Positions 46,185 through 56,654 of a stretch of DNA of 64,000 nt are shown here, in pieces (position 1 is the stretch's first letter; each line of letters opens with the position of its first letter). The notes beneath the pieces were generated by a model. It was not told the origin of the DNA, did no database searches, and saw only the letters and a program-made list of their open reading frames with translations. The DNA is from JAIDVZ01 sp964486285 (GTDB lineage Bacteria; Verrucomicrobiota; Verrucomicrobiia; Opitutales; JAIRKQ01), in assembly GCA_964486285.1 (NCBI GenBank), contig CAZALH010000003.1, positions 1-64,000 of the forward strand. The letters run 5' to 3'. Made by a program: the position numbers and the translations under genes.

Positions 46185-48638
46185 TTAATTAATTAGTTCC
46201 TGGATATTTTGTATACAAAACTTTTCAAAAGTAACATCTTGTCCACTATCTTTAATCATTTCATCGAATAAATATTTTTTCTTAATTTGCATATCCCTCA
46301 TGCGCTGTTCAATAGTATCTTGTGTAATTAGTCGATAAATTGTTGTAATTTTTTCCTGCCCAATTCTATGTATACGAGCTATTGCTTGTTCTTCAACTGC
46401 TGGATTCCACCATGGTTCCATCAAAAATGCGTATTCTGCTGCATGTAAAGTAATTCCTACCCCCCCTGCTTTCAAACTAATTAACATAACAGACGCTCCA
46501 CTGTCGTTTTGAAAATTTTCTACAAGGAATCTTCTTTTACTCGTCATACCAGTTAACTTAAATACTTTGCATTGCGGAAAATTTTGTGAAATTTCTTCTT
46601 CTATTTTTGATAAAAAACCTAAAAATTGACTGAAAATTACAACTTTCTTGTTTTTAGCAAAAATCTCGTCCAACTTAAGCATTAACATATCGAGCTTTGG
46701 ACATTCTGTTTTCTTATTTGCCAAATATTTTTTTGGTAAAATATCAACACAATCACACACTTGCCTCATCCTCATAATTGTAGTAAGTATGTTCATTCTT
46801 TCTTTATTAGAGCCTTTAGCGTGATAATTCTTACAATCGTCAAATAATTGTTCCTTAAATGCACGATATAATTTACTTTGAGTCTTACTTAAAGGACATA
46901 ATAATTCAATCTCGTTCCTTTCTGGTAATTGTAAACGTACAGATTCTTTTGTTCGACGTAAAATAAAAGGAGCGATTTGCCATTTAAGTTTTTCCCGATA
47001 CTCTTTGTGTGCTATCTTTTTTTGAAAATCTCGGAAATTATACAATAAACCTGGCATCAAAAACTTAAATATACTCCAAACATCATTTAGATTGTTTTCA
47101 ATTGGAGTACCAGTAACCGCAATTTTGTGTTTAGCTAAAATATTGCAACATGCACGTGCAGTTTTGGATGATGAATTTTTAATATACTGAGCTTCGTCCA
47201 ACACCACATAATCAAAAACCAGACCAGTAAAATGATCATTTAATCTTCTTGCTTGATTATAACTCGCTAACACAAAATCAGAATTAATGCTATCGCTTAT
47301 CCCCAATACTGTAACCGTTTTTTCTGGGAAAAATTTTCCGATTTCTCCTTCCCACACAGAAATTACGCTAGCAGGGCATACAATTAAACTACGTTGAGCT
47401 GTACTATTTGCACAAATTAAAGATAAAACTTGTAATGTTTTCCCAAGTCCCATTTCATCAGCCAATAAGCATTGACACCCATAATCTAAAACATTACGCA
47501 TCCACTGAACACCTATTTTTTGATATTCCTTTAAGCATGGCAATAAGTTTAAAGATGTTGTAGATTCAGTAGCAGTAATTTCTTTTGGTAAATCAGTATC
47601 GACTAAAATTGAACTCTGATTTATTAAAAAATATAACATATAATAAGGGAATATGTTTTCTTTAATTTGAAGCGATAGCACCGAACGAATCGCCTCAACC
47701 TGTTCAGAAGACATACATACTACCCCTATGTTTTCTAAGAAAATTGGGCGGCCATTAGCTCGTAATAATATAGACAAATGTTCATTATTTATGTTACCAT
47801 ATTTTGTTGATATTTCCCAAAGAATTTTGATATATCCTTCATCTGCAGCACTAATCTTAGCACAAATCGATATAGCTAATATTCCTCGCGAAAGGAGATC
47901 ACATTCTGAATCTAGCTTAATGTTAAAATATTTTCTCCAAACTGGCAACTTTTCTGAATAAAACAAAATAGCATCTCTCCAATTTGAGATCCTATAATCT
48001 CGATGATCTAAACAAAATTTGCAATTTGCTTTCTTAGCATTAAACAACAACCGTAAGATACTAATCTTTCTATCATCCCCTGAAATTCTTGATAGAACTC
48101 GGTTCGATTGCATAAAAATTGGCTTATGTTCATCATTGTCTAGAAATGATCGGAGAACTAAATTCTGATTATTAATTGAAATTTTTACTAATAAACATTT
48201 ATTTTCATCTAGACTTACTGTATCAATTGAAGGATTTTTATCTAGTATCTCTGATTTATTATTTCCATTACTGTTTTCTAGTTTGTCAGAGCGTTCTGGT
48301 AACGTAGACAAAATTTTATCAATTTCCAAACACAAAGCATATATAATGGCGTATATTTTCTTATCTTTTAAATCTGCTTGTGATACTAAAAACCCATTTT
48401 GATCAACATCAAATGATAAAACAAAATCTTCGTTATTATACCTAACTGACGCTATTGCAGCGCCTGGGGTTAATTTGAGTGATTTTATAACATTCGTCGC
48501 CCAAATCATACGTCCTTTAATCATAATTTCCTTTTTAAAGGCAAAATTACGATCAAATCTCAGCATCTTTTCATGCCAGCATTGAATAGATTGAGAATCA
48601 AACGTATTTTCTGAACGCTTATTGTACATATACAACAA
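46185..48638 (-). CDS. SNF2/RapA-family helicase-like ATPase
   Basis: The 817-residue protein has a long N-terminal region of unknown fold (about 1-385) and a SNF2 ATPase core. Motif I is LLADEMGLGKTLQVL, motif II is VLDEAQ, and later motifs are AVTGTPIENNLNDVWSIFKFLMPG, VVIFSQFLGFL, LISLKAGGVGITL and ARIHRIGQEKITTIYRL. Chlamydiota and some other bacteria have such proteins near cell-shape or replication genes. It probably remodels protein-DNA complexes. No SWIM zinc motif was seen in the N-terminal part. Confidence 0.92.
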   Translation of the reverse strand: MLYMYNKRSENTFDSQSIQCWHEKMLRFDRNFAFKKEIMIKGRMIWATNVIKSLKLTPGAAIASVRYNNEDFVLSFDVDQNGFLVSQADLKDKKIYAIIYALCLEIDKILSTLPERSDKLENSNGNNKSEILDKNPSIDTVSLDENKCLLVKISINNQNLVLRSFLDNDEHKPIFMQSNRVLSRISGDDRKISILRLLFNAKKANCKFCLDHRDYRISNWRDAILFYSEKLPVWRKYFNIKLDSECDLLSRGILAISICAKISAADEGYIKILWEISTKYGNINNEHLSILLRANGRPIFLENIGVVCMSSEQVEAIRSVLSLQIKENIFPYYMLYFLINQSSILVDTDLPKEITATESTTSLNLLPCLKEYQKIGVQWMRNVLDYGCQCLLADEMGLGKTLQVLSLICANSTAQRSLIVCPASVISVWEGEIGKFFPEKTVTVLGISDSINSDFVLASYNQARRLNDHFTGLVFDYVVLDEAQYIKNSSSKTARACCNILAKHKIAVTGTPIENNLNDVWSIFKFLMPGLLYNFRDFQKKIAHKEYREKLKWQIAPFILRRTKESVRLQLPERNEIELLCPLSKTQSKLYRAFKEQLFDDCKNYHAKGSNKERMNILTTIMRMRQVCDCVDILPKKYLANKKTECPKLDMLMLKLDEIFAKNKKVVIFSQFLGFLSKIEEEISQNFPQCKVFKLTGMTSKRRFLVENFQNDSGASVMLISLKAGGVGITLHAAEYAFLMEPWWNPAVEEQAIARIHRIGQEKITTIYRLITQDTIEQRMRDMQIKKKYLFDEMIKDSGQDVTFEKFCIQNIQELIN

Positions 48639-48677
48639 AAAACCATCTTAATACTAAGAGTTAAAACTATCTATTCA

Positions 48678-48708
48678 ACCATTTTCATAGAAAATGGTAT
48701 ATTATACC
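48678..48708. terminator. overlapping palindromes between hppA and the SNF2 gene
   Basis: A perfect nine-base-pair hairpin (ACCATTTTC with GAAAATGGT, loop ATA) overlaps a second palindrome GGTATATTATACC. No T run follows on the minus strand, so termination of hppA is only a possible role; a binding site is another. Confidence 0.45.
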
Positions 48709-48733
48709 TTCGATAAAAAATTTAAATTTAATT

Positions 48734-50920
48734 TTATAAAAGATTAAATGACACAGCAATTCCTACGGTTACAACCGACACAATAGTCATAAGCTTTATT
48801 AAAATATTCAAACTTGGACCAGCAGTATCTTTAAATGGGTCACCTACAGTATCACCAACAACTGCGGATTTATGAGCATCTGAACCTTTCCCTCCACAAG
48901 CACCTTCTTCAATAAACTTTTTAGCATTATCCCATGCTCCACCAGAATTTGATAAAAATATAGCCAATACAAATCCGGAAGCCAACGCTCCACCAAGCAA
49001 ACCAATTATTCCCGCCACACCTAATATATATCCAATCAATACTGGAGAAATAATAGCTAATATGGCAGGTACCATCATTTCTTTTTGCGCCGCAGTTGTT
49101 GCGATTGTTACACAACGCGCATAATCTGGCATAGTTTCACCAGCCATAATTCCCTTTATTTCTCTGAATTGTCGACGAACTTCATTGACCATCTTAGCTG
49201 CTGCACGACCCACAGAATTAATTATTAGACCACAGAATAAAAAAGTTAACATTGATCCAATAAACATTCCTGCTAGCACACGAGGGTTAATTAAATCAAC
49301 CTGATAATACGCCAAAATATCAGTTATAGTGGCACTATCAACTGCGACATTTACACCATTACAACATATAGTACCTACCCCAGCATGTATTAAACTAATT
49401 TTTATACTTTCTATGTATGATGCAATTAATGCCAATGCCGTAAGTGCAGCGGATCCAATAGCAAGCCCCTTACCTGTTGCAGCTGTAGTATTTCCCAATG
49501 CATCTAATGCATCTGTCCTTAGACGAACTTTTGCATCCAATTTACTCATCTCAGCATTACCTCCAGCATTATCAGCAATAGGCCCATAAGCATCTGTAGC
49601 CAATGTTATCCCTAAAGTAGATAACATTCCAACAGCAGCAATAGATACTCCATATAACCCAGCTGTTATATTAGTACTGCATCCCATTGCTAAATAATAA
49701 GATAAAATCATACCAACCGTAACTCCTAAAACAGGTAAACACGTAGATATCATCCCTGTTCCAAACCCAGAAATCACAACAGTAGCAGCTCCAGTGTTTG
49801 CATATTCCACGATTCCCCTTGTTGGTTTATATGCTTGAGACGTAAAGTATTCTGTACTTTTACCAATAAACAATCCAGTCAAAAGCCCAACCATAACAGC
49901 TCCCCAAATACCAATGGCATTGGGAATACCCAATAATTTTAATACAGCCAAAGATCCTAAACAAATAACAACAGAACTCACTTGTACACCACGCGACAAT
50001 GAACGCAATAAATCCAAACTACTACTCTCCTCTTTTGTCTTCACAAAAAATATCCCTAAAATAGATGCTAATACACCAACAGCACCAATAAGAGCTGGAG
50101 CAAGCACAGCATGCAATTGAGTAATATTATCAGAATTAATAAACGCTGCTGCTCCCAATGCTGCTGCAGCTAAAATTGAACCCGAATAGGATTCATACAA
50201 ATCTGCTCCCATACCGGCAACATCTCCGACATTATCCCCTACGTTATCCGCAACTGTCGCAGGATTACGAATATCGTCTTCCGGGATACCAGTTTCAACT
50301 TTACCAACTAAATCCGCACCAACATCAGCAGCCTTAGTGAATATTCCTCCACCCACACGAGCAAATAACGCTTGCAATGAAGCTCCCATAGCAAAAGTCA
50401 ACATGATACTTGTTAATAATACCATTCTAATATTTGAATCAAAATCATGAAAAAATACATTCAACACTATATACCAAAATGAATAGTCTAATAAAGCTAA
50501 CCCCACTACTACTAATCCCATCACGGCACCACTTCTAAATGCGACTTTTAGTCCAGCATTTAATGAATTAGATGCTGCATATGCTGCTCGTGATGAAGCA
50601 GCAGTCGCTGTTCTCATACCAATGAATCCGGCTAAGGCTGAACAAAACCCTGCAGTCATAAAAGCAAATGGTACCCACCGATTTTGAATTTCTAGAATAT
50701 AAGAAAAAATACATAATACAGCACTGACAATCAAAAAGACCACAACAACGACCTTATATTGTTGCTTCAAATATGCCATAGCTCCAGCACGAATACTAGA
50801 TGCGATGGAAACCATTGTTTCCGTTCCTTCATCTGCTTTTTTCATGTTAACAAAAAAACGTCGTGCAAACCACAATGCAAAAAATGCAACTAACGGCACA
50901 AACCAAAATATCCCTATCAT
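48734..50920 (-). CDS. hppA: K+-dependent membrane pyrophosphatase (ion-pumping)
   Basis: The 728-residue protein has about sixteen hydrophobic segments. The PPi site is clear: ADVGADLVGKVETGIPEDDIRNPATVADNVGDNVGDVAG, later DNAGGNAEM and GDTVGDPFKDTAGPS. The motif GNTTAATGKG has alanine where K+-independent enzymes have lysine, so this is the K+-dependent class. Members pump H+ or Na+, and I cannot tell which. It recovers energy from the pyrophosphate released in biosynthesis. It lies at the end of the leftward gene run, after a 180-base spacer from kdsA. Confidence 0.96.
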   Translation of the reverse strand: MIGIFWFVPLVAFFALWFARRFFVNMKKADEGTETMVSIASSIRAGAMAYLKQQYKVVVVVFLIVSAVLCIFSYILEIQNRWVPFAFMTAGFCSALAGFIGMRTATAASSRAAYAASNSLNAGLKVAFRSGAVMGLVVVGLALLDYSFWYIVLNVFFHDFDSNIRMVLLTSIMLTFAMGASLQALFARVGGGIFTKAADVGADLVGKVETGIPEDDIRNPATVADNVGDNVGDVAGMGADLYESYSGSILAAAALGAAAFINSDNITQLHAVLAPALIGAVGVLASILGIFFVKTKEESSSLDLLRSLSRGVQVSSVVICLGSLAVLKLLGIPNAIGIWGAVMVGLLTGLFIGKSTEYFTSQAYKPTRGIVEYANTGAATVVISGFGTGMISTCLPVLGVTVGMILSYYLAMGCSTNITAGLYGVSIAAVGMLSTLGITLATDAYGPIADNAGGNAEMSKLDAKVRLRTDALDALGNTTAATGKGLAIGSAALTALALIASYIESIKISLIHAGVGTICCNGVNVAVDSATITDILAYYQVDLINPRVLAGMFIGSMLTFLFCGLIINSVGRAAAKMVNEVRRQFREIKGIMAGETMPDYARCVTIATTAAQKEMMVPAILAIISPVLIGYILGVAGIIGLLGGALASGFVLAIFLSNSGGAWDNAKKFIEEGACGGKGSDAHKSAVVGDTVGDPFKDTAGPSLNILIKLMTIVSVVTVGIAVSFNLL

Positions 50921-51100
50921 AACTAATATTCCTGAATAAAATAAGTAAACTCTTTGCTAAAAAATAAAATGTGCAGTCTTTTAAGCAGCTTAATTATTTT
51001 AACGCAAGATCAAATACCTGTTTTTTTTATATTATACAAATAATGAAAAAAAAGTAATAAATCAAAAAAAAATTTACTTATTTTACTTGAAAAAACACTG

Positions 51101-51898
51101 CTATTTATCCTTCAAGGTTTTCCAAACTTTTAAGCATTCAACAATTATTTTTTCAAATTTATTTAATGGTACTTGATTTGAAGTATCACAAATAGCATCA
51201 TCTGGAGCTGGATGAACTTCAAAAAATAACCCGTCCGCACCAGCCGCTATCGCTGCTCGTGCTAACAATGGAATAAATTCACGTTGCCCGAGACTACAAC
51301 CATCACCCGCACCTGGCAATTGTACACTATGTGTAGCATCAAATAATACAGGACAACCATTACGTTTCATAATCTCAAATGAACGCATATCAACGACAAG
51401 GTTGTTATATCCAAAAGTCGTCCCTCTTTCCATTTGCAAAACTTCATATGCCCCTGCTTCATTTAACTTTTGCACGACATAATGCATTTCTTGTGGCGAT
51501 AAAAATTGTCCTTTTTTAACAGATATTGATCGTCCTGTTCTGGCAGACGCAATTAATAAATCTGTCTGACGACATAAAAAAGCTGGGATTTGTAATAAAT
51601 CACAAATTTCAGCAACAACACTTGCCTGCTCCGGCAAATGAATGTCCGTTGTCGTCAATAAATTATAACGTGATTTCACCAAAGAAAGTAGTCTTAACCC
51701 TTCTTTCAAACCTGGACCACGATTACTAAAGATAGAAGATCTATTAGCTTTATCAAAAGATCCTTTAAATACAATTTTTACATCATGATATTTTTCCTGT
51801 AATTCTGCAAGATTTTCAGCTACAGTACAACTAACCATCTCGTTTTCAAGCGAACATGGACCAGCTATTAACAATAATTGATTTTCATCAAAAATCAT
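51101..51898 (-). CDS. kdsA: 3-deoxy-8-phosphooctulonate synthase
   Basis: The 265-residue enzyme condenses arabinose-5-phosphate and PEP to Kdo-8-phosphate for LPS. Motifs are LLIAGPCSLEN, VFKGSFDKANRSS, TDIHLPEQ, VLQMERGTTFGYNNLVVDMRS and LFDATHSVQLPG. Cysteine C15 in AGPC marks the metal-dependent class. It starts 25 bases after the phosphohexomutase in the same direction. LpxI at 24748 serves the same outer membrane LPS. Confidence 0.96.
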   Translation of the reverse strand: MIFDENQLLLIAGPCSLENEMVSCTVAENLAELQEKYHDVKIVFKGSFDKANRSSIFSNRGPGLKEGLRLLSLVKSRYNLLTTTDIHLPEQASVVAEICDLLQIPAFLCRQTDLLIASARTGRSISVKKGQFLSPQEMHYVVQKLNEAGAYEVLQMERGTTFGYNNLVVDMRSFEIMKRNGCPVLFDATHSVQLPGAGDGCSLGQREFIPLLARAAIAAGADGLFFEVHPAPDDAICDTSNQVPLNKFEKIIVECLKVWKTLKDK

Positions 51899-51923
51899 AG
51901 CCGGTAAATAAGTTTATTGGATG

Positions 51924-53885
51924 TCATTTTTCAAGTTTTAAAACTGATCTTCTAGCAGCATCATGTTCCAAAAAACCTTTCAAGTTACCTATCAGCGTCT
52001 CCACTTCATTTTGAGTATAAAAAACATCTGAATCAACTTTTCTTTCACAAAATATATAAAATTTGATTTTTGGCTCTGTACCACTAGCACGCACAGCGTA
52101 CTTACACCCATTATTAAGCTCTATAAAAAAGAAATCTTGCTTAGAAATTTTCTTACCATCTGCATCAACAATAACATCTTGTTTAAAATCTGTAAACTTA
52201 ACAACTCTTGCACCATCTACTATGCTTGGCCGATCTTCGCGATAACTACTTAAAATATTGGCAATTTTTTTAGCGCCATCGGCACCATTATAATAAATAT
52301 TTAAAACTGATTCCCCAAAATATCCATACTTTTTAAATATTTCATATTTTAGGTCACATAAAGTTATTTTGCGTTGTTTAGCATAAGCAGCCAACTCACA
52401 CAGCATCAATACTGCCGAATTAGCATCTTTATCTCTAACAACATCACTTGACAAACAACCATAACTTTCTTCACATCCAAATATAAACCAATTGGAATAT
52501 TTCAACAAAAGATCTTTTCTTTTTTCACATGTAGTGAGATCATAATTTATACTAATACCATCATCAGAATAAATATTTTTCGCCAAATCTAATTCATAAT
52601 CATTAATTTTCTCTCCTATCCATTTAAACCCTGTTAGGGTATTTATACATTTAACATTGTAATATTTTGCAATTTTTTCAATAAGTGGTGTCGTCACAAA
52701 GGTCTTTATAATCACTGCATACTGAGAATTATTTGATGATAAAATTTGTTTATCAAAAAGTGATTTTAATCGATACTCTAATAACATTGACCATGCCATG
52801 TTCCCAGAAAAATATTCATATTCCTCATTTTTATTTTTTGCAACTATAGCAACGCGATCATCATCAGGATCAGTAGCTAACACAACATCCGCATTGTGAA
52901 TTTTAGCACTTTCAATGGCAAGATTTAATGCTTCCTTATTCTCTGGATTTGGTGATTTTACCGTATTAAATAATGGATCCTGATCATTTTGAGATTCAAC
53001 AACAAAATATTTTATTTTAAACCTATCCATCAATGGTAAAGCTGAAATCGCTCCAACACCATGTAATGGCGTAAATGCTACCGATGGACTATTATTAAGA
53101 AGTAGTTCATCATCAATTACAGTTTTTGCAACACTATTTAAGTAAATATCATCAACATATTTTTCAAGAACAGTAACATTAGATAGATCAATATCAAGAT
53201 ATGGAATAATTTCCTTTATTGATATTTTACCATATTCATCTACTACGCCGGAGGCATGTGGATCGACCATTTGAGCACCATCCGAAAAATAAGCTTTAAA
53301 ACCATTGTCATGCCAAGGATTATGACTAGCGGTTATCATCACTCCAGCTGTCGCATGTAAGCATCGTACAGAAAAACTAAGTTGTGGTGTTGAACGAGGA
53401 GCATCAAAAATAAACGCTTGCCCACCAAGCTTACTCCATGTCGATGCGCATAATTCGCAAAAATGTTTAGAAAAACAACGTGTATCTCTAGAAATTACTA
53501 AAGTAGGATTTTTATGACCTTGATTATTATGTGATAAAAATTTTCGACAGTATCTAAATAAAGCCATTGTTGCACGTACAACGTTGAAATCATTTACACA
53601 AACTGAACCAACAGCAGCATGTTCTGGAATTTTAGAAGAAGAATTTCCTTGTTCTGATCGTGAAACAAATTTACCAACAGTTCGCCCACGTATCCCACCG
53701 GTACCAAATTCAGAAGTCTTAAAAAAACGATCGTTTAATTCTTCAAATTTTTTTTCTTCCAACAATTCATAAATCGAATCACTTGCCCATTTCGGCAAAT
53801 CGTCACATTCGATAAAATCTGCTATATTAGCACGAGTACTTTCGAGTAATTCCTCGCACATATTTAAAGATTTACTATCTACCAT
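51924..53885 (-). CDS. alpha-D-phosphohexomutase (PGM/PMM family, long type)
   Basis: The protein of about 652 residues is of the long PGM2-like type. The phosphoserine loop is TASHNPWHDNGFKAYF; metal site DPDDDRVAI; sugar loop GCEESYGC; C-terminal phosphate loop VRASGTEPKIKFYI. It interconverts hexose 1- and 6-phosphates; glucose or mannose forms are both possible. The ATG at 53885 leaves a 16-base spacer to the preceding gene; an earlier in-frame start at 53927 would overlap it by 26 bases. With the adjacent pyrophosphorylase it can make UDP-sugars from hexose-6-phosphate. Confidence 0.93.
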   Translation of the reverse strand: MVDSKSLNMCEELLESTRANIADFIECDDLPKWASDSIYELLEEKKFEELNDRFFKTSEFGTGGIRGRTVGKFVSRSEQGNSSSKIPEHAAVGSVCVNDFNVVRATMALFRYCRKFLSHNNQGHKNPTLVISRDTRCFSKHFCELCASTWSKLGGQAFIFDAPRSTPQLSFSVRCLHATAGVMITASHNPWHDNGFKAYFSDGAQMVDPHASGVVDEYGKISIKEIIPYLDIDLSNVTVLEKYVDDIYLNSVAKTVIDDELLLNNSPSVAFTPLHGVGAISALPLMDRFKIKYFVVESQNDQDPLFNTVKSPNPENKEALNLAIESAKIHNADVVLATDPDDDRVAIVAKNKNEEYEYFSGNMAWSMLLEYRLKSLFDKQILSSNNSQYAVIIKTFVTTPLIEKIAKYYNVKCINTLTGFKWIGEKINDYELDLAKNIYSDDGISINYDLTTCEKRKDLLLKYSNWFIFGCEESYGCLSSDVVRDKDANSAVLMLCELAAYAKQRKITLCDLKYEIFKKYGYFGESVLNIYYNGADGAKKIANILSSYREDRPSIVDGARVVKFTDFKQDVIVDADGKKISKQDFFFIELNNGCKYAVRASGTEPKIKFYIFCERKVDSDVFYTQNEVETLIGNLKGFLEHDAARRSVLKLEK

Positions 53886-53901
53886 AGTAGGTAGTATATA
53901 T

Positions 53902-55323
53902 TTATTCAATATACTGTCCAGGACCAATTGCAGGTTTTGTTTCTAAACTGGACCATTTTTTTAAAAAATCCTTCTCGTTATCAGCAAACATTGGACTGAT
54001 CTCAATATCAAATGGAGGCAGTCCACTAGCATCTGTCGGAATATCTGCACCAGCTTGCAACAACCAATGCGAAAATAATCGCAATTGATCCTGTTGACAA
54101 GTCTTTGGAGAATCTAATCCATCCATATTCTTTACTGGACTAAAAGTTTCACTTCGCTTACTTTCAACAATAATATTTTTACTAGCAAACGGGAATGCAT
54201 CAAATATAAACATTTCTAATTTAATACCATTAGGTTGCTCCGGTACTATCGGCTCACCTAAATTATCAATTGTAGGGATAATTTTTTTTGCAACGTGATA
54301 CGGAATTTCGGACTGTATGTTTGCTCCATTAAATCGTTTGATAAACGATACATCTAAGACATGAATTCCGACGTTTCCACCACAAAATTTTAAATCACCA
54401 GTTTCAGTTTTGACCATTGCATATTCTTTCGGCAGATCAGAATATTCTACGACCTTAATCTGTCCATTTTGTTCGCAAAACACCCCAATTTTTTCTTCTG
54501 GAAATAATTTTTTTACCATACGAGAGGTAATTTGAGCCTTATTTTGTTCATGTATACCAATCAAATATGGATCTACACACCTTACCAACGGATTATCCAC
54601 TTGAAAGTAACTAATCGTATCAACACCAATATTCTCCAACATTGTTAAGGTGCCAGTTTGTCCCAATGCTTTCAATGCACCACCATGTCCATTAGGGTGC
54701 ATAGAAATCTTGTCTTTTGCCTCCATTAAAATTTTACCTTCAAAATCAATGGCAGGCATTAAACCTTGCTTAATAAAATGTACATTTTCAAGGCCAAATG
54801 AATTATTTTTGCCAAAAAACTCTATCGTTTCATTATGATTTCTATCACTTGTTAAAATCACCCAATGAAATTGGGTTTCATATTTTTTTTCAGCAGCTCT
54901 AATTTTTTCAGCAAACAACTGAAATAAACTTTTCTTTTTTATTGGAGTAACCGGTAATGTTCCCTTAGGAATGACACATCCCAGACGTGTTCCTTGTCCT
55001 CCAGCTACTGTAAAAACAGCGACTTTCCCATCTCGAATTTTTTGTTCTCCTAGTCGTACAGTATCTTTCCAGCGTAACCAGTCAGTTTCACTATTTGGAA
55101 ATTTAATAAAATTAGCTGGTTGAATATCATTAAGTGAATTACTCACAGTACGTTCAAACAAAACAGAATGAACAATTTTTTTTAAATATTCCAAATCTAT
55201 AGCCTTTGCCTGTTGCAATAGTTTTAATTGCGAATCTTTTGACAGAATTTCCCAAAATTTAAAAACATGTTCTTGACCGTAGTCGTAGAATTTTTTCCGA
55301 ATTTCTTTGGCTGTATTATCCAT
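53902..55323 (-). CDS. UDP-sugar pyrophosphorylase (UDPGP/AGX family)
   Basis: The 473-residue protein is of the eukaryote-like UDPGP family, with the nucleotide loop VAGGQGTRLGCVIPKGTLPVTP near residue 109, HPNGHGGALKALGQ near 216 and FQVDNPLVRCVDPYLIG near 246. Such enzymes make UDP-N-acetylglucosamine or UDP-glucose from sugar-1-phosphate and UTP; the AGX-like HPNGHGG and QVDNPL motifs favour UDP-GlcNAc. Chlamydiota carry a related gene. The gene follows the FtsB-like gene by nine bases. Confidence 0.92.
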   Translation of the reverse strand: MDNTAKEIRKKFYDYGQEHVFKFWEILSKDSQLKLLQQAKAIDLEYLKKIVHSVLFERTVSNSLNDIQPANFIKFPNSETDWLRWKDTVRLGEQKIRDGKVAVFTVAGGQGTRLGCVIPKGTLPVTPIKKKSLFQLFAEKIRAAEKKYETQFHWVILTSDRNHNETIEFFGKNNSFGLENVHFIKQGLMPAIDFEGKILMEAKDKISMHPNGHGGALKALGQTGTLTMLENIGVDTISYFQVDNPLVRCVDPYLIGIHEQNKAQITSRMVKKLFPEEKIGVFCEQNGQIKVVEYSDLPKEYAMVKTETGDLKFCGGNVGIHVLDVSFIKRFNGANIQSEIPYHVAKKIIPTIDNLGEPIVPEQPNGIKLEMFIFDAFPFASKNIIVESKRSETFSPVKNMDGLDSPKTCQQDQLRLFSHWLLQAGADIPTDASGLPPFDIEISPMFADNEKDFLKKWSSLETKPAIGPGQYIE

Positions 55324-55332
55324 AAATAAATA

Positions 55333-55614
55333 CTAATCCTCAAATTTAACAACAATTTCATTAGGCTTACACAAGCCAGTTTTTTCATGAATCATTTGCT
55401 CAATAAAACTCTTATCGCAAATCATTTTGCGCATATAATCTTGCTTTAATTTAAATTCTTCTATCAATTTGTTCTCTTGAACGCTTAAAATCTTACTTTT
55501 TTTATTAAAATATAATTCTTCATTTATCGCATGTATTAACCGCTTCGATAATAAACCAATTAATGACAAAAGACCAATACAAATAAACGATAATACAAAA
55601 TTAACCCCTTTCAT
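55333..55614 (-). CDS. FtsB/DivIC-like small division protein
   Basis: The 93-residue protein has one N-terminal membrane segment (about 5-25) and a coiled coil (about 30-65), then the septum-initiator pattern DKSFIEQMIHEKTGLCKPNEIVVKF, in which the typical FtsB form is IEEVARERLGYVKPGE. FtsB binds FtsL and FtsQ in the periplasm. It lies between accA and the pyrophosphorylase gene with short spacers. Confidence is moderate because the protein is short. Confidence 0.7.
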   Translation of the reverse strand: MKGVNFVLSFICIGLLSLIGLLSKRLIHAINEELYFNKKSKILSVQENKLIEEFKLKQDYMRKMICDKSFIEQMIHEKTGLCKPNEIVVKFED

Positions 55615-55620
55615 ACCCTA

Positions 55621-56604
55621 TTACATCGCCTCATCATTCACCTTTTCAAATACTCCTAGTTTTCTAAAACGATCATACCGTCGATTGATTAAATCTGCTG
55701 CAGAATAATTTTTTAACTCTTGTAAATGAGAAAATATGGCACCTTTTACAGAACTGGTAATTTGATTATAATCATTGTGGGCTCCTCCTAATGGCTCTTT
55801 GATAACATCTTCAATAATGTTAAATTTTAAAAGTTGATCAGTTGATAAAGATAATGCTTCTGCAGCATAAGATGCTTTGGAGTGATCTTTCCATAAAATA
55901 GCTGCACACCCTTCCGGAGAAATTACAGAATAATATGAATTTTCTAGAGCTAATACACGGTCAGCAACAGCAATACCTAAAGCACCACCAGACCCTCCTT
56001 CTCCAACAATAATGGCAATTATTGGCACAGTAAGAGTAAACATGTCGCGAATATTTACCGCTATAGCTTCAGCTACGTGACGCTCTTCTGATCCAACTCC
56101 AGGATAAGCTCCGGGTGTATCAACGAATGAAATAATAGGCAAATGAAACCGATCCGCTAATTTCATCACACGCAACGCTTTTCTATAGCCTTCCGGATTC
56201 GGACATCCAAAATTTCGAAAAATGTTTTCCTTAGTAGAACGTCCTTTTTGTTCAGCGACTATCATTACCGGCTCATTCTCCAGAAAAGCAGTGCCGCAAA
56301 CGATGGAATGATCATCTGCAAATAACCTATCGCCATGTAATTCTTGAAAATCTGAAAAAATTGCTGAAATATAATCCATTGAATATGGGCGATTTGGATG
56401 TCTCGCTATCTGTATCCTCTGCCATATCGTCAAATTTGAATAAATTTCCTGACGCATTGCCATGATCTTAGATTTTATTATTTCAATTTCATTTGAAACA
56501 TTGACATTAGCATCCATGGATTGTGCTTGTATATCAAGCAACATCTTCGTCAAAGCTTGCAATGGTTTTTCAAACTCTAAAATATATTTACTACTTTCTG
56601 ACAT
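55621..56604 (-). CDS. accA: acetyl-CoA carboxylase carboxyltransferase subunit alpha
   Basis: The 327-residue protein transfers the carboxyl group from biotin to acetyl-CoA with AccD. Motifs are RHPNRPYSMDYI, the core SFVDTPGAYPGVGSEERHVAEAIAVN, GEGGSGGALGIAVADRVLALENSYYSVISPEGCAAILWKD. It needs biotin, which BioY can import. AccB, AccC and AccD are not in the window. The next gene starts seven bases downstream. Confidence 0.97.
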   Translation of the reverse strand: MSESSKYILEFEKPLQALTKMLLDIQAQSMDANVNVSNEIEIIKSKIMAMRQEIYSNLTIWQRIQIARHPNRPYSMDYISAIFSDFQELHGDRLFADDHSIVCGTAFLENEPVMIVAEQKGRSTKENIFRNFGCPNPEGYRKALRVMKLADRFHLPIISFVDTPGAYPGVGSEERHVAEAIAVNIRDMFTLTVPIIAIIVGEGGSGGALGIAVADRVLALENSYYSVISPEGCAAILWKDHSKASYAAEALSLSTDQLLKFNIIEDVIKEPLGGAHNDYNQITSSVKGAIFSHLQELKNYSAADLINRRYDRFRKLGVFEKVNDEAM

Positions 56605-56654
56605 ATGACGTCAACTTTTTCTAATAACACACCTTCTTACCTATGCAATAATAA

